Source: Streptomyces lincolnensis
Lineage (GTDB): Bacteria > Actinomycetota > Actinomycetes > Streptomycetales > Streptomycetaceae
Length of the DNA stretch: 64,000 bases
Reading direction: 5' to 3'
Assembly: GCF_001685355.1 (NCBI RefSeq)
Contig: NZ_CP016438.1
Location: 4,030,001 to 4,094,000, forward strand
The position numbers and the translations under genes are program-made. Shown in pieces: positions 50,145-59,893 of this stretch. The stretch's first letter is position 1. The number at the start of each line of letters is the position of its first letter. The notes below the pieces were generated by a model. The model searched no databases, was not told where the DNA came from, and worked only from the letters and a program-made list of their open reading frames with translations.

Positions 50145-50754
50145 TGAACACGGACGGCGGCGAGTCGAGGTTTTCCAGCTCGATGCCGGGTGCCGCGAGC
50201 ACGACGTCCCCGGCGATGTGAACGGTGTGCTGTTCGCCGGTGTCCAGGGCTGTGACCTGGTATTCCTCCACGGTCAGAGGGCCGTTGTCAGTGGCGTGTG
50301 CTTCTCTTTTCAGCAGGGCCCAGGACTGGTCCACGGTGCGCGGGGCGAGGACGGGGTCCGTGAAGACGACGAGGCGTACGCGGGTGGCCGGACCGGAAGG
50401 AGTGAGGCGCAGGAGACGGGTGGTGGCGATGAGAAACGCGGGGGATGTGCCGGTGAAGGCGTGGGCGGCGACGTTGCCTTCGGTGGCGTGCGTCCCACTG
50501 GGGTCTGTGCGGACCCAGGTGACGCCGTCGAGCGCGGCACCGCGCACCTGCCAGCTCGCGGCGTGCAGTTCGAGGCGGAGCGGGCGGCCGAGTTCGTCGA
50601 GGGTGAGGTCGACGGAACCGCTGTGCTCGCCCGAGGGCGCGGTCAGCTGGGAGACGTAGCGCCAGCCGGACGGGCCGGGGGCGCACTGGAAGTGTTCTTC
50701 TGCGAGGGGGGTGTGATCGTGCGGATCGTGGAGCGAATAACGGCCGCGGGGCAT
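50140..50754 (-). CDS. Conserved protein of unknown function
   Basis: The 204-residue soluble protein begins MPRGRYSLHDPHDHTPLAEEHFQC. It looks mostly beta-stranded, with regular alternation as in RYVSQLTAPSGEHSGSVDLTLDELGRPLRLEL and VRLVVFTDPVLAPRTVDQSW, suggesting a lipocalin- or LolA-like barrel. No catalytic motif or signal peptide is visible. It is downstream of ahcY on the same strand but separated from it by two hairpins, so it is probably independent. I do not recognise the family. Confidence 0.7.
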   Translation of the reverse strand: MPRGRYSLHDPHDHTPLAEEHFQCAPGPSGWRYVSQLTAPSGEHSGSVDLTLDELGRPLRLELHAASWQVRGAALDGVTWVRTDPSGTHATEGNVAAHAFTGTSPAFLIATTRLLRLTPSGPATRVRLVVFTDPVLAPRTVDQSWALLKREAHATDNGPLTVEEYQVTALDTGEQHTVHIAGDVVLAAPGIELENLDSPPSVFT

Positions 50755-50814
50755 GGGGGTCCTGGGTCGTGAAGGGCTTGGTCGGGCGCCGCGGTGAGCT
50801 GGTCCGGCCAATGG

Positions 50815-50897
50815 GGCAGGCCCCCGACACGGGGGTGCGGGGGCCTGCCTCGAAGGTCCTGCTGGTGGTGAGCGCGTCAGCGCACCGACGCGCTCAC
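50815..50897 (-). terminator. Two consecutive hairpins downstream of ahcY
   Basis: A stem of 11 bp (GTGAGCGCGTC/GACGCGCTCAC, 50868-50878 with 50887-50897) is followed by one of 12 bp (GGCAGGCCCCCG/CGGGGGCCTGCC, 50815-50826 with 50838-50849). Both are perfect. They lie about 70 and 120 bases after the ahcY stop and probably form its termination region. Confidence 0.7.
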
Positions 50898-50966
50898 CCC
50901 GGACCGCGGTCCGTACTCAGCGGGTGAGCCGCTCGGTGACGCGGACTCGGTCCCGATGGTGCGGGC

Positions 50967-52424
<1,458 letters not shown>

Positions 52425-52917
52425 GTGCGAGCTGCTCCTCGGGGTTGGGGCGAGGTGGGTACGGCTGGTCTGCGCGGCGGCGGACACAGGGGTGCCCGAA
52501 GGAGGACACAGGCATGCCCACGTGCGCGCAGCGCAGTCCGTCGGAGGCCCTCTCTCCCTCGGTCGGTCCGCGGTGGGACCGCCCGACCGCCATCAGCAGC
52601 GACGTCTGGCTCCCACCCAAGCTACACCGGTGGGCCCGGACGTCCCCAGTCCCCCTTCGAACTCATCACGCCATCACGGTTTGTGGTGCGGAGTCGAACC
52701 GGGGGGCGGGGTGGAGGGTTTCGGGGGCGAGAACAAGTCATCGGTGGAGGGCGAAAGAGGGACGGAGCAGGAGCGATCAGACCAGCACGAGCAGGGGCTT
52801 TTGGGTCTGTGGGGCTGCGGGTAGGTGCGGCAGGATGCGAGGCGATCGGAACATCTGATCGATCTTGCGGGACGTCCGGGACGGCGTTCCGCGTGACAAA
52901 GGCGTTAGGAGATCGAC
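52425..52917. other. Divergent ahcY-fruA intergenic region with structured ahcY leader
   Basis: This gap is about 490 bp. On the ahcY side (minus strand), 52560-52589 forms a 7-bp outer stem (CGGTCGG/CCGACCG) with two mutually exclusive inner hairpins (GGTCC/GGACC or GCGGT/ACCGC). About 50 bases further downstream, CCTGTGTCC is repeated twice. On the fruA side there is a GATC-N9-GATC element near 52850, and TTAGGAG precedes the fruA GTG. No recognised riboswitch consensus was found. Confidence 0.45.
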
Positions 52918-55008
52918 GTGACCAATCCGGCCGGCCCTCCCCCCACGGGCGGCGATGGCGAGCCCAGGCGGCTGAAGCTGCTCGCGGTGACGGCGTGCCC
53001 GACGGGTATCGCGCACACGTACATGGCGGCGGAGAAGCTCGCGCAGGCCGCCGAGAGCCGCGGTATCGAGATGAAGGTGGAGACGCAGGGCTCCATCGGG
53101 GCTGAAAACGTACTCACCGACAACGATGTCAGCACGGCTGACGGCATCATCGTCGCCGCGGACAAGGATGTGGATCTGACTCGTTTCGTGGGCAAGCGCG
53201 TGCTCACGGTCGGCGTCGCCGAGGGGATCCGTCATCCCGAGCGGCTGATCGAGCGGGTGCGGTCGGCGCCCGTGCACGCGGCGGGCTCCGACAGACCTCC
53301 GGTCGAGGGCGGCAAGGAGCGCAGCGTCGGGTACAAGGCGCTGATGAACGGGGTCAGTTACATGATCCCGTTCGTGGTGGTCGGAGGGTTGCTGATCGCG
53401 ATCTCGCTCTCGCTGGGCGGTCACACCGATCCCTCCGGCGGTCTGGTCATCCCGAAGGACTCCTTCTGGATGGACGTGAACAACATCGGTGTCATCGGCT
53501 TCACGCTGATGGTGCCGATCCTGTCGGGTTACATCGCCTATGCCGTCGGGGACCGCCCCGCCCTCGTGCCCGGCATGATCGGCGGGTGGATCGCCAACAC
53601 CGGGTCGCTGTACGACTCGAAGGCGGGCGCCGGGTTCATCGGGGCGATCGTGACCGGGTTCCTGGCCGGGTATCTGGTGCTGTGGATCAAGAAGGTCAAG
53701 GTCCCGAGGTTCGTCCAGCCGATCATGCCGATCATCGTGATCCCGATCGTGGCGACCACGGCACTCGGGCTGTTCTTCATCTACGTCATCGGGAAGCCGA
53801 TCTCCTGGGTGTTCGAGCATCTGACCAGCTGGCTCAGCGGGATGACGGGGACGAGTGCGATCCTGCTCGGCGCGATTCTGGGGCTCATGATCGCGTTCGA
53901 CATGGGCGGGCCGGTCAACAAGACGGCGTTCCTGTTCGGCACGGGGCTGATCGCGACCGGCAACCAGACGGTGATGGGCATGTGCGCGGCCGCGATCCCG
54001 GTCATGCCGTTGGGGCAGGGTCTGGCGACGCTGATACGCAGGCGGCTCTACACCGAGCAGGAGCGGGAGACCGGGCTCGCAGCGCTGTTCATGGGCTGCT
54101 TCGGGATCTCGGAGGGCGCGATCCCGTTCGCGGCGGCGCGGCCCGCGCAGGTCATCCCGGCGAACATGCTCGGCGGTGCGGTGGCCGGTGCGATCGCCGG
54201 GGTGGCCGGGGTCGAGGACGCGGTGCCGCACGGCGGGCCGATCGTGGCGGTGCTGGGTGCGGTGAGCGGCGTACCGATGTTCTTCGTGGCCGTGGTGGTC
54301 GGCTCGGTGGCCACCGCGCTGACCACCGTGGCGCTGGTGGATATCGGTGAGCGGCGCAGGCGCGGGGGCGGAGCGCCGGTCGCCGGTGTGGGCGCTGGTG
54401 GGCCCGAGTCCAAGCCCGAGCCCGAGCCCGCGCCGGTCGGGGTCGGCGGGAGGGGTGCGCCGGGCGCCGACACCGCCGTGGCGCGGCAGGCTGTGGTGGT
54501 GAGTTCTCCCGGGGCGGGGGTCGAACCGGTCGAAGCCGGAGGGAGCGGGGAGGGCGTCCTGTCCGGCTACCTCACCGAGGAGACCGTGAAGGTCCGGCTG
54601 GACGCGCGGGACAAGGAGGGGGCCATCCGGGAGATGGCGGAGTTGCTCGCGCGGGCCGGCGAGGTCACGGATGTGGAGGAGCTGGTGGCGACGGCGCTGC
54701 GGCGTGAGGCGCAGGGCACGACCGGGCTCGGCGAGGAGATCGCGATCCCGCATGCGAAGACGGACGCGGTGACCGCGCCGGTGGTCGGTTTCGCGCGGTC
54801 CGCCGAGGGCGTCGAGTGGGGATCCCTGGACGGTACGAAGGCCCGGCTGGTGTTCATGATCGCCGTACCGGAGGCGGCCGCCGGCGACGAGCATCTGCGG
54901 ATTCTGGCGTTGTTGTCGCGGAAGTTGATGGATCCCGGCTTCCGGGAGCGGCTCACCGCCGCGCCGGACGCGGGGGCCGTCCTCGGTGTGCTGCGCGAGA
55001 TCCGGTGA
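52918..55008 (+). CDS. fruA: PTS fructose transporter, fused subunits IIB-IIC-IIA
   Basis: The 696-residue protein takes up and phosphorylates fructose. The domains run IIB (about 18-120; phospho-cysteine Cys27 in AVTACPTGIAHT), IIC (about 135-480; roughly eight to nine hydrophobic segments, with GGPVNKTAFLF), a Gly/Pro/Glu-rich linker, and IIA (about 550-696; phospho-His612 in EIAIPHAKTD). The GTG start follows a good TTAGGAG site. In many streptomycetes fruA follows a regulator and a 1-phosphofructokinase gene. Here it stands alone, divergent from ahcY. Confidence 0.95.
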   Translation: MTNPAGPPPTGGDGEPRRLKLLAVTACPTGIAHTYMAAEKLAQAAESRGIEMKVETQGSIGAENVLTDNDVSTADGIIVAADKDVDLTRFVGKRVLTVGVAEGIRHPERLIERVRSAPVHAAGSDRPPVEGGKERSVGYKALMNGVSYMIPFVVVGGLLIAISLSLGGHTDPSGGLVIPKDSFWMDVNNIGVIGFTLMVPILSGYIAYAVGDRPALVPGMIGGWIANTGSLYDSKAGAGFIGAIVTGFLAGYLVLWIKKVKVPRFVQPIMPIIVIPIVATTALGLFFIYVIGKPISWVFEHLTSWLSGMTGTSAILLGAILGLMIAFDMGGPVNKTAFLFGTGLIATGNQTVMGMCAAAIPVMPLGQGLATLIRRRLYTEQERETGLAALFMGCFGISEGAIPFAAARPAQVIPANMLGGAVAGAIAGVAGVEDAVPHGGPIVAVLGAVSGVPMFFVAVVVGSVATALTTVALVDIGERRRRGGGAPVAGVGAGGPESKPEPEPAPVGVGGRGAPGADTAVARQAVVVSSPGAGVEPVEAGGSGEGVLSGYLTEETVKVRLDARDKEGAIREMAELLARAGEVTDVEELVATALRREAQGTTGLGEEIAIPHAKTDAVTAPVVGFARSAEGVEWGSLDGTKARLVFMIAVPEAAAGDEHLRILALLSRKLMDPGFRERLTAAPDAGAVLGVLREIR

Positions 55009-55128
55009 GCGGCGGCCGGTAGGCGTCGGTCCGTGCCTGTGAGCTGGGGCGCGGGCCGGCACCGGGTGTTCACGATCAGCCGCTAGTGTCTGCCGCCGCG
55101 GACGGTCCGCGTGGGGAGGGCTGGGGCT

Positions 55129-55656
55129 GTGGGCAAGGCGCGGAAGTTGGGGGTCACGGCGTGGGTGCTGGGGCCGCTGGGGCTGCTGTTGGTGATCGGG
55201 TCGTCGGCGGCTCTTTGGACGGGCTACCACGGGGCCACGGTGTCGAGCGACAGCATGTCCCCGACGTACTCGCAGGGACAGCAGGTGGTCTACGAGCGCG
55301 TCGACGGGACGGAGGTGCGCCGCGGTGACGTGGTGCTCTTCACCGCGCCCGAGCGCTACTCCTTCGGCGGCCCCGTCCTCCAGCGGGTGATCGGCGTGGG
55401 CGGTGATCACGTCGTGTGCTGCACGGGGGCGGGGACGCCGCAGGAGCGGCTCACCGTCAACGGAAAGCCGCTCGGTGAGTCGTACGTGAAGGACGGCGTC
55501 GCCGACGGGATGCGGCGGCCCTACGACGTGCGGGTGCCGCAGGGGCGGCTGTTCCTGCTGGGTGACCACCGGCTGAACTCGATGGACTCCCGGTTCTTCG
55601 CCGAGGACCGCGAGGGGACGGTGCCCGTCGGTGCGGTGCGGTGCGGGGCCGGGTGA
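55129..55656 (+). CDS. Signal peptidase I-like protein with catalytic lysine replaced
   Basis: The 175-residue S26-type protein has one N-terminal membrane helix (about 10-32). The serine box is SDSMSPTY (Ser42), with RRGDVVLF, then VLQRVIGVGGD where the general-base lysine of bacterial enzymes should stand (Gln85), and GDHRLNSMDSR. Type I signal peptidases use a Ser-Lys pair and ER-type ones Ser-His; here neither residue is at that place. It may use another base, be inactive or have a scaffold role. The GTG at 55129 follows GGGAGGG; a 55111 start lacks one. It is coupled to a tiny membrane protein. Confidence 0.82.
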   Translation: MGKARKLGVTAWVLGPLGLLLVIGSSAALWTGYHGATVSSDSMSPTYSQGQQVVYERVDGTEVRRGDVVLFTAPERYSFGGPVLQRVIGVGGDHVVCCTGAGTPQERLTVNGKPLGESYVKDGVADGMRRPYDVRVPQGRLFLLGDHRLNSMDSRFFAEDREGTVPVGAVRCGAG

Positions 55657-55808
55657 CGGACGACTACGCCGTGCCGCTGCTGCTCGGCGGGGGCGCGTTG
55701 GCCGGGCTCCTGCTCGCGCTCACCGGGCTCGGCCTGGGGATCGCCGCGTTCGCCCTGCGACGGCGGACGCCGGCCGCGGTGCCACCGCCCTGGCCGGTAC
55801 AGGCCTGA
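55653..55808 (+). CDS. 51-residue single-span membrane protein coupled to the signal peptidase homologue
   Basis: A GTG start at 55653 overlaps the preceding stop (GTGA). The product has an acidic start (VTDDYAVP), one long Gly/Leu/Ala helix (about 8-35), then RRR and a Pro-rich tail ending PPPWPVQA. The positive-inside rule puts the C-terminus in the cytoplasm. The start/stop overlap and the strong terminator directly after it support a real two-gene operon. The function is unknown; an accessory subunit of the peptidase homologue is a guess. Confidence 0.65.
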   Translation: MTDDYAVPLLLGGGALAGLLLALTGLGLGIAAFALRRRTPAAVPPPWPVQA

Positions 55809-55810
55809 CC

Positions 55811-55857
55811 ACGACCGACGGGGCCCGCCGAGTGTCTCGGCGGGCCCCGTCGGTCGT
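55811..55857. terminator. Bidirectional terminator with 22-bp perfect stem
   Basis: Bases 55811-55832 pair perfectly with 55836-55857 around the loop TGT; the core is GGGGCCCGCCGAG/CTCGGCGGGCCCC. It lies between the small membrane protein gene and the convergent CDF transporter gene. Confidence 0.9.
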
Positions 55858-55871
55858 ACGGCGGGAAAGCG

Positions 55872-56852
55872 TCAGTGTTCGGCGGGGTGCGATGTCGGTC
55901 CGCCGGGGGCGGCCTCGCGGTCGGGGCCCTTGGCGGCCTCGGACTCGCTGAAGATATCGGGTTCGAGGTAGATGACGCGGGCGATCGGGACGGCCTCGCG
56001 GATGCGGGCCTCGGCGGCGTTGATGGCGCTCGCGATCTCGGTGGCCGTGTCGTCGTGCTGGACGGCGATCTTGGCGGCGACCAGCAGTTCCTCGGGGCCG
56101 AGGTGGAGCGTACGCATGTGGATGATGCCGGTGACCGTGTCGCCGTCGACGATCGCGGTCTCGATCTTCTGCACCGCGTCGAGGCCGGCGGCCTCGCCCA
56201 GGAGCAGCGACTTGGTCTCGATGGCCAGGACGATCGCGATGAGGATGAGCAGGACACCGATACAGAGGGTGCCGATGCCGTCCCAGACGCCGTCACCCGT
56301 GGCGAGGGCCATGCCCACGCCACCGAGCGCGAGGATCAGGCCGACGAGGGCTCCCAGGTCCTCCAGGAGGACGACCGGCAGCTCGGGCGCCTTGGCATGG
56401 CGCACGAACTCCTTCCAGGACTGCTTCCCGCGCAGGGTGTTGGACTCCTTGATGGCCGTCCGGAAGGAGAAGGTCTCGGCGATGATCGCGAAGACCAGGA
56501 CGCCCACCGGCCAGTACCAGTGCTTGATGTCGTGCGGGTGCACGATCTTCTCGTAGCCCTCGTAGATGGCGAACATGCCGCCGACCGAGAAGAGGACGAT
56601 CGAGACGAGGAAGGCGTAGATGTACCGCTCGCGGCCGTAGCCGAAGGGGTGTTGGGGGGTCGCTTCGCGCTGGGCCTTCTTGCCGCCGACGAGCAGCAGG
56701 CCCTGGTTGCCGGAGTCGGCGAGCGAGTGCACTGACTCGGCGAGCATCGACGACGAACCGCTGAAGAGGAACGCCACGAACTTCGCTACCGCGATCGCGA
56801 GGTTGGCGGCAAGTGCCGCCACGATCGCCTTGGTGCCGCCTGACGCGCTCAT
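55872..56852 (-). CDS. Cation diffusion facilitator transporter (ZnT9-like branch)
   Basis: The 326-residue protein has six hydrophobic segments. The second carries AESVHSLADSGNQ, giving the HxxxD half of the metal site. The fifth region carries VVLLEDLGALVG in place of the second HxxxD, as in ZnT9-like members. A basic-acidic loop KESNTLRGKQSWKEFVRHAK lies between, and a cytoplasmic metallochaperone-like domain (about 215-300) ends in an acidic tail. It exports divalent metal, ion unknown. It is last in the mannose-phosphate gene run, where a metal role with manA (a zinc enzyme) is only suggestive. ATG at 56852. Confidence 0.85.
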   Translation of the reverse strand: MSASGGTKAIVAALAANLAIAVAKFVAFLFSGSSSMLAESVHSLADSGNQGLLLVGGKKAQREATPQHPFGYGRERYIYAFLVSIVLFSVGGMFAIYEGYEKIVHPHDIKHWYWPVGVLVFAIIAETFSFRTAIKESNTLRGKQSWKEFVRHAKAPELPVVLLEDLGALVGLILALGGVGMALATGDGVWDGIGTLCIGVLLILIAIVLAIETKSLLLGEAAGLDAVQKIETAIVDGDTVTGIIHMRTLHLGPEELLVAAKIAVQHDDTATEIASAINAAEARIREAVPIARVIYLEPDIFSESEAAKGPDREAAPGGPTSHPAEH

Positions 56853-56978
56853 GTGTTCGCGTTGTCCCTTCGACTTCGTCTGCCTGCGTACGCCGTCCGG
56901 GCCTTTGCCCGGCCTTTGCCGGTGGGCCATTGTTGCAGCCCCGCGGAGGTGCGTTGTGTCAGCCGTCCACAGGCCCGG

Positions 56979-58130
56979 TCATACGATCACAGTGGCTCGG
57001 AAGACCGTGCCCGCACCGGACACTTCGGCCTTCTCGCCCGCCGGTACGAAGACCGACTGTCCCGGCGACAACTCGTGTTCCCCGGTTCGCACGGAACCTG
57101 CCGTGCAGAGCAGGATCTGCGGGGTCGCGCGGGTGAGGTCGTGGGCGGCGGTGCCCTCGGGAAGGACGTACCGGGAGAGCCGGAACTCGTCGATGGGGGT
57201 TTCGTAGACCTCTTCGCCGTCGGGGGACGCCTCCGGGCGGAGGACTCCCGGATCGGCGGCCTCGAAGCGGACGATGCGCAGGAGTTCGGGGACGTCGACG
57301 TGCTTGGGGGTCAGACCGCAGCGCAGGACGTTGTCGGAGTTGGCCATGATCTCGACGCCGAGTCCGCTGAGGTAGGCGTGCGGGATGCCGGCACCGAGGA
57401 ACAGGGCCTCGCCGGGCTGGAGCCGGACGTGGTTGAGCAGCATGGCGGCGATGACGCCCGGGTCGCCCGGGTAGTGGTGGGCGATGTCGGCGTACGGCGC
57501 GTAGTCGCCGCCGAGACGGGCGCAGGCGGTCGCGGCGGCCGTGACCGTGCGGGACATCTCGTCCGGGTCGGCGGTGAGGATCGCCGTGAGGACCTCGCGC
57601 AGGGCGGCGTCCTCGGGGCGGGCGTGCAGGAGATCGACGTACGGCTTGAGGCTGTCGACGTCGAGACCGGCGAGGAGGCGGGCGGCGTCGGCCGGGGCGC
57701 GGAAGCCGCACAGGCCGTCGAACTCGGTGAGCGCGCAGATGAGTTCGGGCTTGTGGTTGGCGTCCTTGTAGTTGCGGTGCCCGGCGTCCACGGGGATGCC
57801 GCGGCGCTCCTCGTCGGCGTAACCCTCCTTCGCCTGCTCCAGGTCGGGGTGCACCTGGAGGGAGAGGGGGGCGCCCGCGGCGAGGATCTTCAGGAGGAAG
57901 GGCAGGCGGGGACCGAACCTGGTCACGGCCTTCTCGCCCAACTCCCGCTCCGGGGCGGCCTCGATGACCTCGACGAGTGTGCCGCGCTCCGTGCGGGAGG
58001 GTGCGCCCGGGTGGGCGCCCATCCACATCTCCGCCTGCGGTTCACCGGTCGGCTCGACGCCGAGGAGTCGGGGGATCGCGGTGGTCGAACCCCAGGCGTA
58101 GGGGCGGATGGTGTTGTCGAGGCGGTCCAT
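56979..58130 (-). CDS. manA: Mannose-6-phosphate isomerase
   Basis: The 383-residue type I zinc isomerase interconverts fructose-6-phosphate and mannose-6-phosphate. It starts MDRLDNTIRPYAWGS. The cupin metal ligands are visible in SLQVHPD and the later GAGIPHAYLSGLGVEIMANSDNVLR; HKPEL is also present. It is downstream of the SIS-domain gene by 56 bp on the same strand, feeding GDP-mannose synthesis with the phosphomannomutase encoded upstream. Confidence 0.95.
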   Translation of the reverse strand: MDRLDNTIRPYAWGSTTAIPRLLGVEPTGEPQAEMWMGAHPGAPSRTERGTLVEVIEAAPERELGEKAVTRFGPRLPFLLKILAAGAPLSLQVHPDLEQAKEGYADEERRGIPVDAGHRNYKDANHKPELICALTEFDGLCGFRAPADAARLLAGLDVDSLKPYVDLLHARPEDAALREVLTAILTADPDEMSRTVTAAATACARLGGDYAPYADIAHHYPGDPGVIAAMLLNHVRLQPGEALFLGAGIPHAYLSGLGVEIMANSDNVLRCGLTPKHVDVPELLRIVRFEAADPGVLRPEASPDGEEVYETPIDEFRLSRYVLPEGTAAHDLTRATPQILLCTAGSVRTGEHELSPGQSVFVPAGEKAEVSGAGTVFRATVIV

Positions 58131-58186
58131 CGGGTTCTTTCTGCCGGTTCTCGGTACGTACGACGGTCAGGGCGTCCTGGGCAAGA

Positions 58187-59317
58187 TCAGGCCCCCGAGG
58201 CGAGCGCCAGGTAAACGGCGGCGAAATCCGTCATGGCGATCAGTTCCGCGAGGGTCTCCAGCTCGCCGCCGGACTCCGGCTCCAGTTCGCTGATCGGTGT
58301 GTCATGGCTGAGGGCCACGTCACGGGCGGTCGGCGCGGCGGTGAGGCCGCCGATCGGGCGGTCGCGCAACAGCACCACGCGCGCGCGAAGGGCGGGCGGC
58401 TCCTCCACACGGTCGCGGAAGAAGTCCTCGGGGTCGGAGCCGGCGGCGAGCGGGCCCTCCAGCAGGGCGCTGTGCGCGGCGAGCGCCTCGGGAAGTTCGG
58501 AGACCAGCGCCGGGCGGCCGGAGAGTTCGGCGAGCGCGGCGGCGAAACGGCGTCCCGCGGGGCCGGCGGAGGTGCCCTCGGTCCAGATCACCGGGAGGGC
58601 GTCGGCGAGCTCGGCGGCCAGGGTCTTGGCCGGGTTGCTGTACGTGGCGATCGCGGGACCGCAGCGCTCGGCGATGTGGTCCAGGCGGTCGGCGACCTTC
58701 TCCAGGGCCTCGGGCGGGGCGCTGAGCACACCGGTGCGGTCGAGAAGCGCGAGGAGCGGGGTGAGCAGGGCCCACAGGACTCCGGGCGCGGAGGCGGCGA
58801 GGGGGGTGGCCTGCTCGTCGTAGGGAGCCGTGGCCATCGGCATGAAGAGGCCGTGGGCGCCTTCCACCGCTTCGGCGAGCGGGGTCTCGGTGGGGGACAC
58901 GGCGACGACGGTGCAGCCGCGGCGGTAGGCCGCGTCGGCGAGCAGGGACAGGCCCGGTTCGGTGCCGTCGGGGGTCGCGATCAGGAGCAGGTCGACGGAG
59001 CCCGCCCAGCCGGGGAGCTCCCAGCGCAGGGCGCCCGCGGCGGGGGCGACGCCGGTCGGGGCGAGGCGGATGACGGGGCTGCCGGGGCCGGCGAGCGTGC
59101 CGAGGAGGTCGGCCGCGCAGATCGCCGCGGCGCCGGGGCCCGCGATGAGGACGGCGCGGGGGCGGCCGTCCGGCTTGAGGTCGTGCACACCGGCCTCGGC
59201 GGCGTGCCGGGCGGCGGTGCGGACTCGGGCGCCGGCCTCGGCGGCGCCGCGCAGGAGGCCGCGGTGGTCGGCCTCCGCGAGTGCGGCGGGGGTGTCGAGC
59301 AGCGATTCGTCGAGCAT
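58187..59317 (-). CDS. SIS-domain phosphosugar isomerase-like protein
   Basis: The 376-residue protein resembles the bifunctional phosphoglucose/phosphomannose isomerase branch of SIS proteins found in actinobacterial manB-manA clusters. The first SIS half has VLIAGPGAAAICAADLLGTLA and VDLLLIATPDGTEPGLSLLADAA. The second half has ELADALPVIWTEGTSAGPAGRRFAAAL. Normal SIS residues are partly replaced by Ala/Gly, so catalysis is uncertain. Its setting between Trm112-like and manA genes supports a role in mannose-phosphate metabolism. Confidence 0.8.
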   Translation of the reverse strand: MLDESLLDTPAALAEADHRGLLRGAAEAGARVRTAARHAAEAGVHDLKPDGRPRAVLIAGPGAAAICAADLLGTLAGPGSPVIRLAPTGVAPAAGALRWELPGWAGSVDLLLIATPDGTEPGLSLLADAAYRRGCTVVAVSPTETPLAEAVEGAHGLFMPMATAPYDEQATPLAASAPGVLWALLTPLLALLDRTGVLSAPPEALEKVADRLDHIAERCGPAIATYSNPAKTLAAELADALPVIWTEGTSAGPAGRRFAAALAELSGRPALVSELPEALAAHSALLEGPLAAGSDPEDFFRDRVEEPPALRARVVLLRDRPIGGLTAAPTARDVALSHDTPISELEPESGGELETLAELIAMTDFAAVYLALASGA

Positions 59318-59438
59318 GGGCGGCAGCCTCCGGTCGCCGGGTCGTCGGATTCGCGGGTTTCCGGGTCGCCAGGTTGTCGTCTGTTACGCGGGCGGCGGGC
59401 CTCGTCGGGTCTCGCGGGTGGCGGGCCCCGGCGGGGGG

Positions 59439-59609
59439 TTACGCGGGGCGGCGGGCCTCGTCCACGAGGAGAACGGGGATGCCGTCGCGGACGGGGTACG
59501 CCAGGCCGCAGTCCTGGCCTGTGCAGATCAGCTCGGTGTCCTGCTCCTTGAGGGGGGCGTGACAGGCCGGGCAGGCGAGGATCTCCAGGAGGCCGGCTTC
59601 GAGCGGCAT
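59439..59609 (-). CDS. Trm112-family small zinc-ribbon protein
   Basis: This 56-residue protein starts [20 protein letters not shown], with a CPAC pair followed by a second pair (ICTGQDC) and [19 protein letters not shown]. This is the YcaR/Trm112 pattern. Family members stabilise methyltransferases or act as small zinc-binding partners. In actinobacteria it is regularly encoded between phosphomannomutase and the SIS protein, as here. The start at 59609 follows AGGGAACC. Confidence 0.85.
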   Translation of the reverse strand: MPLEAGLLEILACPACHAPLKEQDTELICTGQDCGLAYPVRDGIPVLLVDEARRPA

Positions 59610-59734
59610 GAGGGTTCCCTTCGAGGGTGGTGCGTCTGCTTGTGCGGATGTGCCTGGTCAGGGTACCGCCGGGAGGGGGTGGGCGCCGGGGTTGGGCCGG
59701 GGCGGGGCCGGTCGGGGGCGCGGGCTGGGTGCCG

Positions 59735-59865
59735 AGGGGTTTTCGCCCCCGCCGCCCCTACCCGTTCCCATCCCCAGGGGCGCTGCCCCTTCGACCCCGC
59801 TGGGGCTGCGCCCCAGACCCCCTTCGGCCCTGAGGGCCTCGTCCTCAAACGCCGGACGGGCTGAA
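59735..59865. repeat. Dispersed Streptomyces intergenic repeat
   Basis: The stretch contains GGGGTTTTCGCCCCCGCCG, GGGGCTGCGCCCCAGACCCC, CTTCGGCCCTGAGGGCC and CCGGACGGGCTGAAA, with several GC-rich hairpins (GGGGCGCTGCCCC, CTGGGGCTGCGCCCCAG). I recognise this combination from many intergenic regions of Streptomyces genomes. It occupies the gap between the Trm112-like and phosphomannomutase genes, and so interrupts that gene run. Confidence 0.75.
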
Positions 59866-59893
59866 ACAGACGAGCCCGCCGGAGCCCATGCCG

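Noticed and set aside
52425..52620. Known SAH riboswitch upstream of ahcY
   Set aside because: The conserved core of that riboswitch is not recognisable; only generic GC-rich hairpins are seen.
52777..55569. A 930-codon minus-strand frame opposite fruA and the signal peptidase homologue
   Set aside because: It is antisense to two well-supported genes, and its product is a low-complexity His/Arg/Pro sequence.
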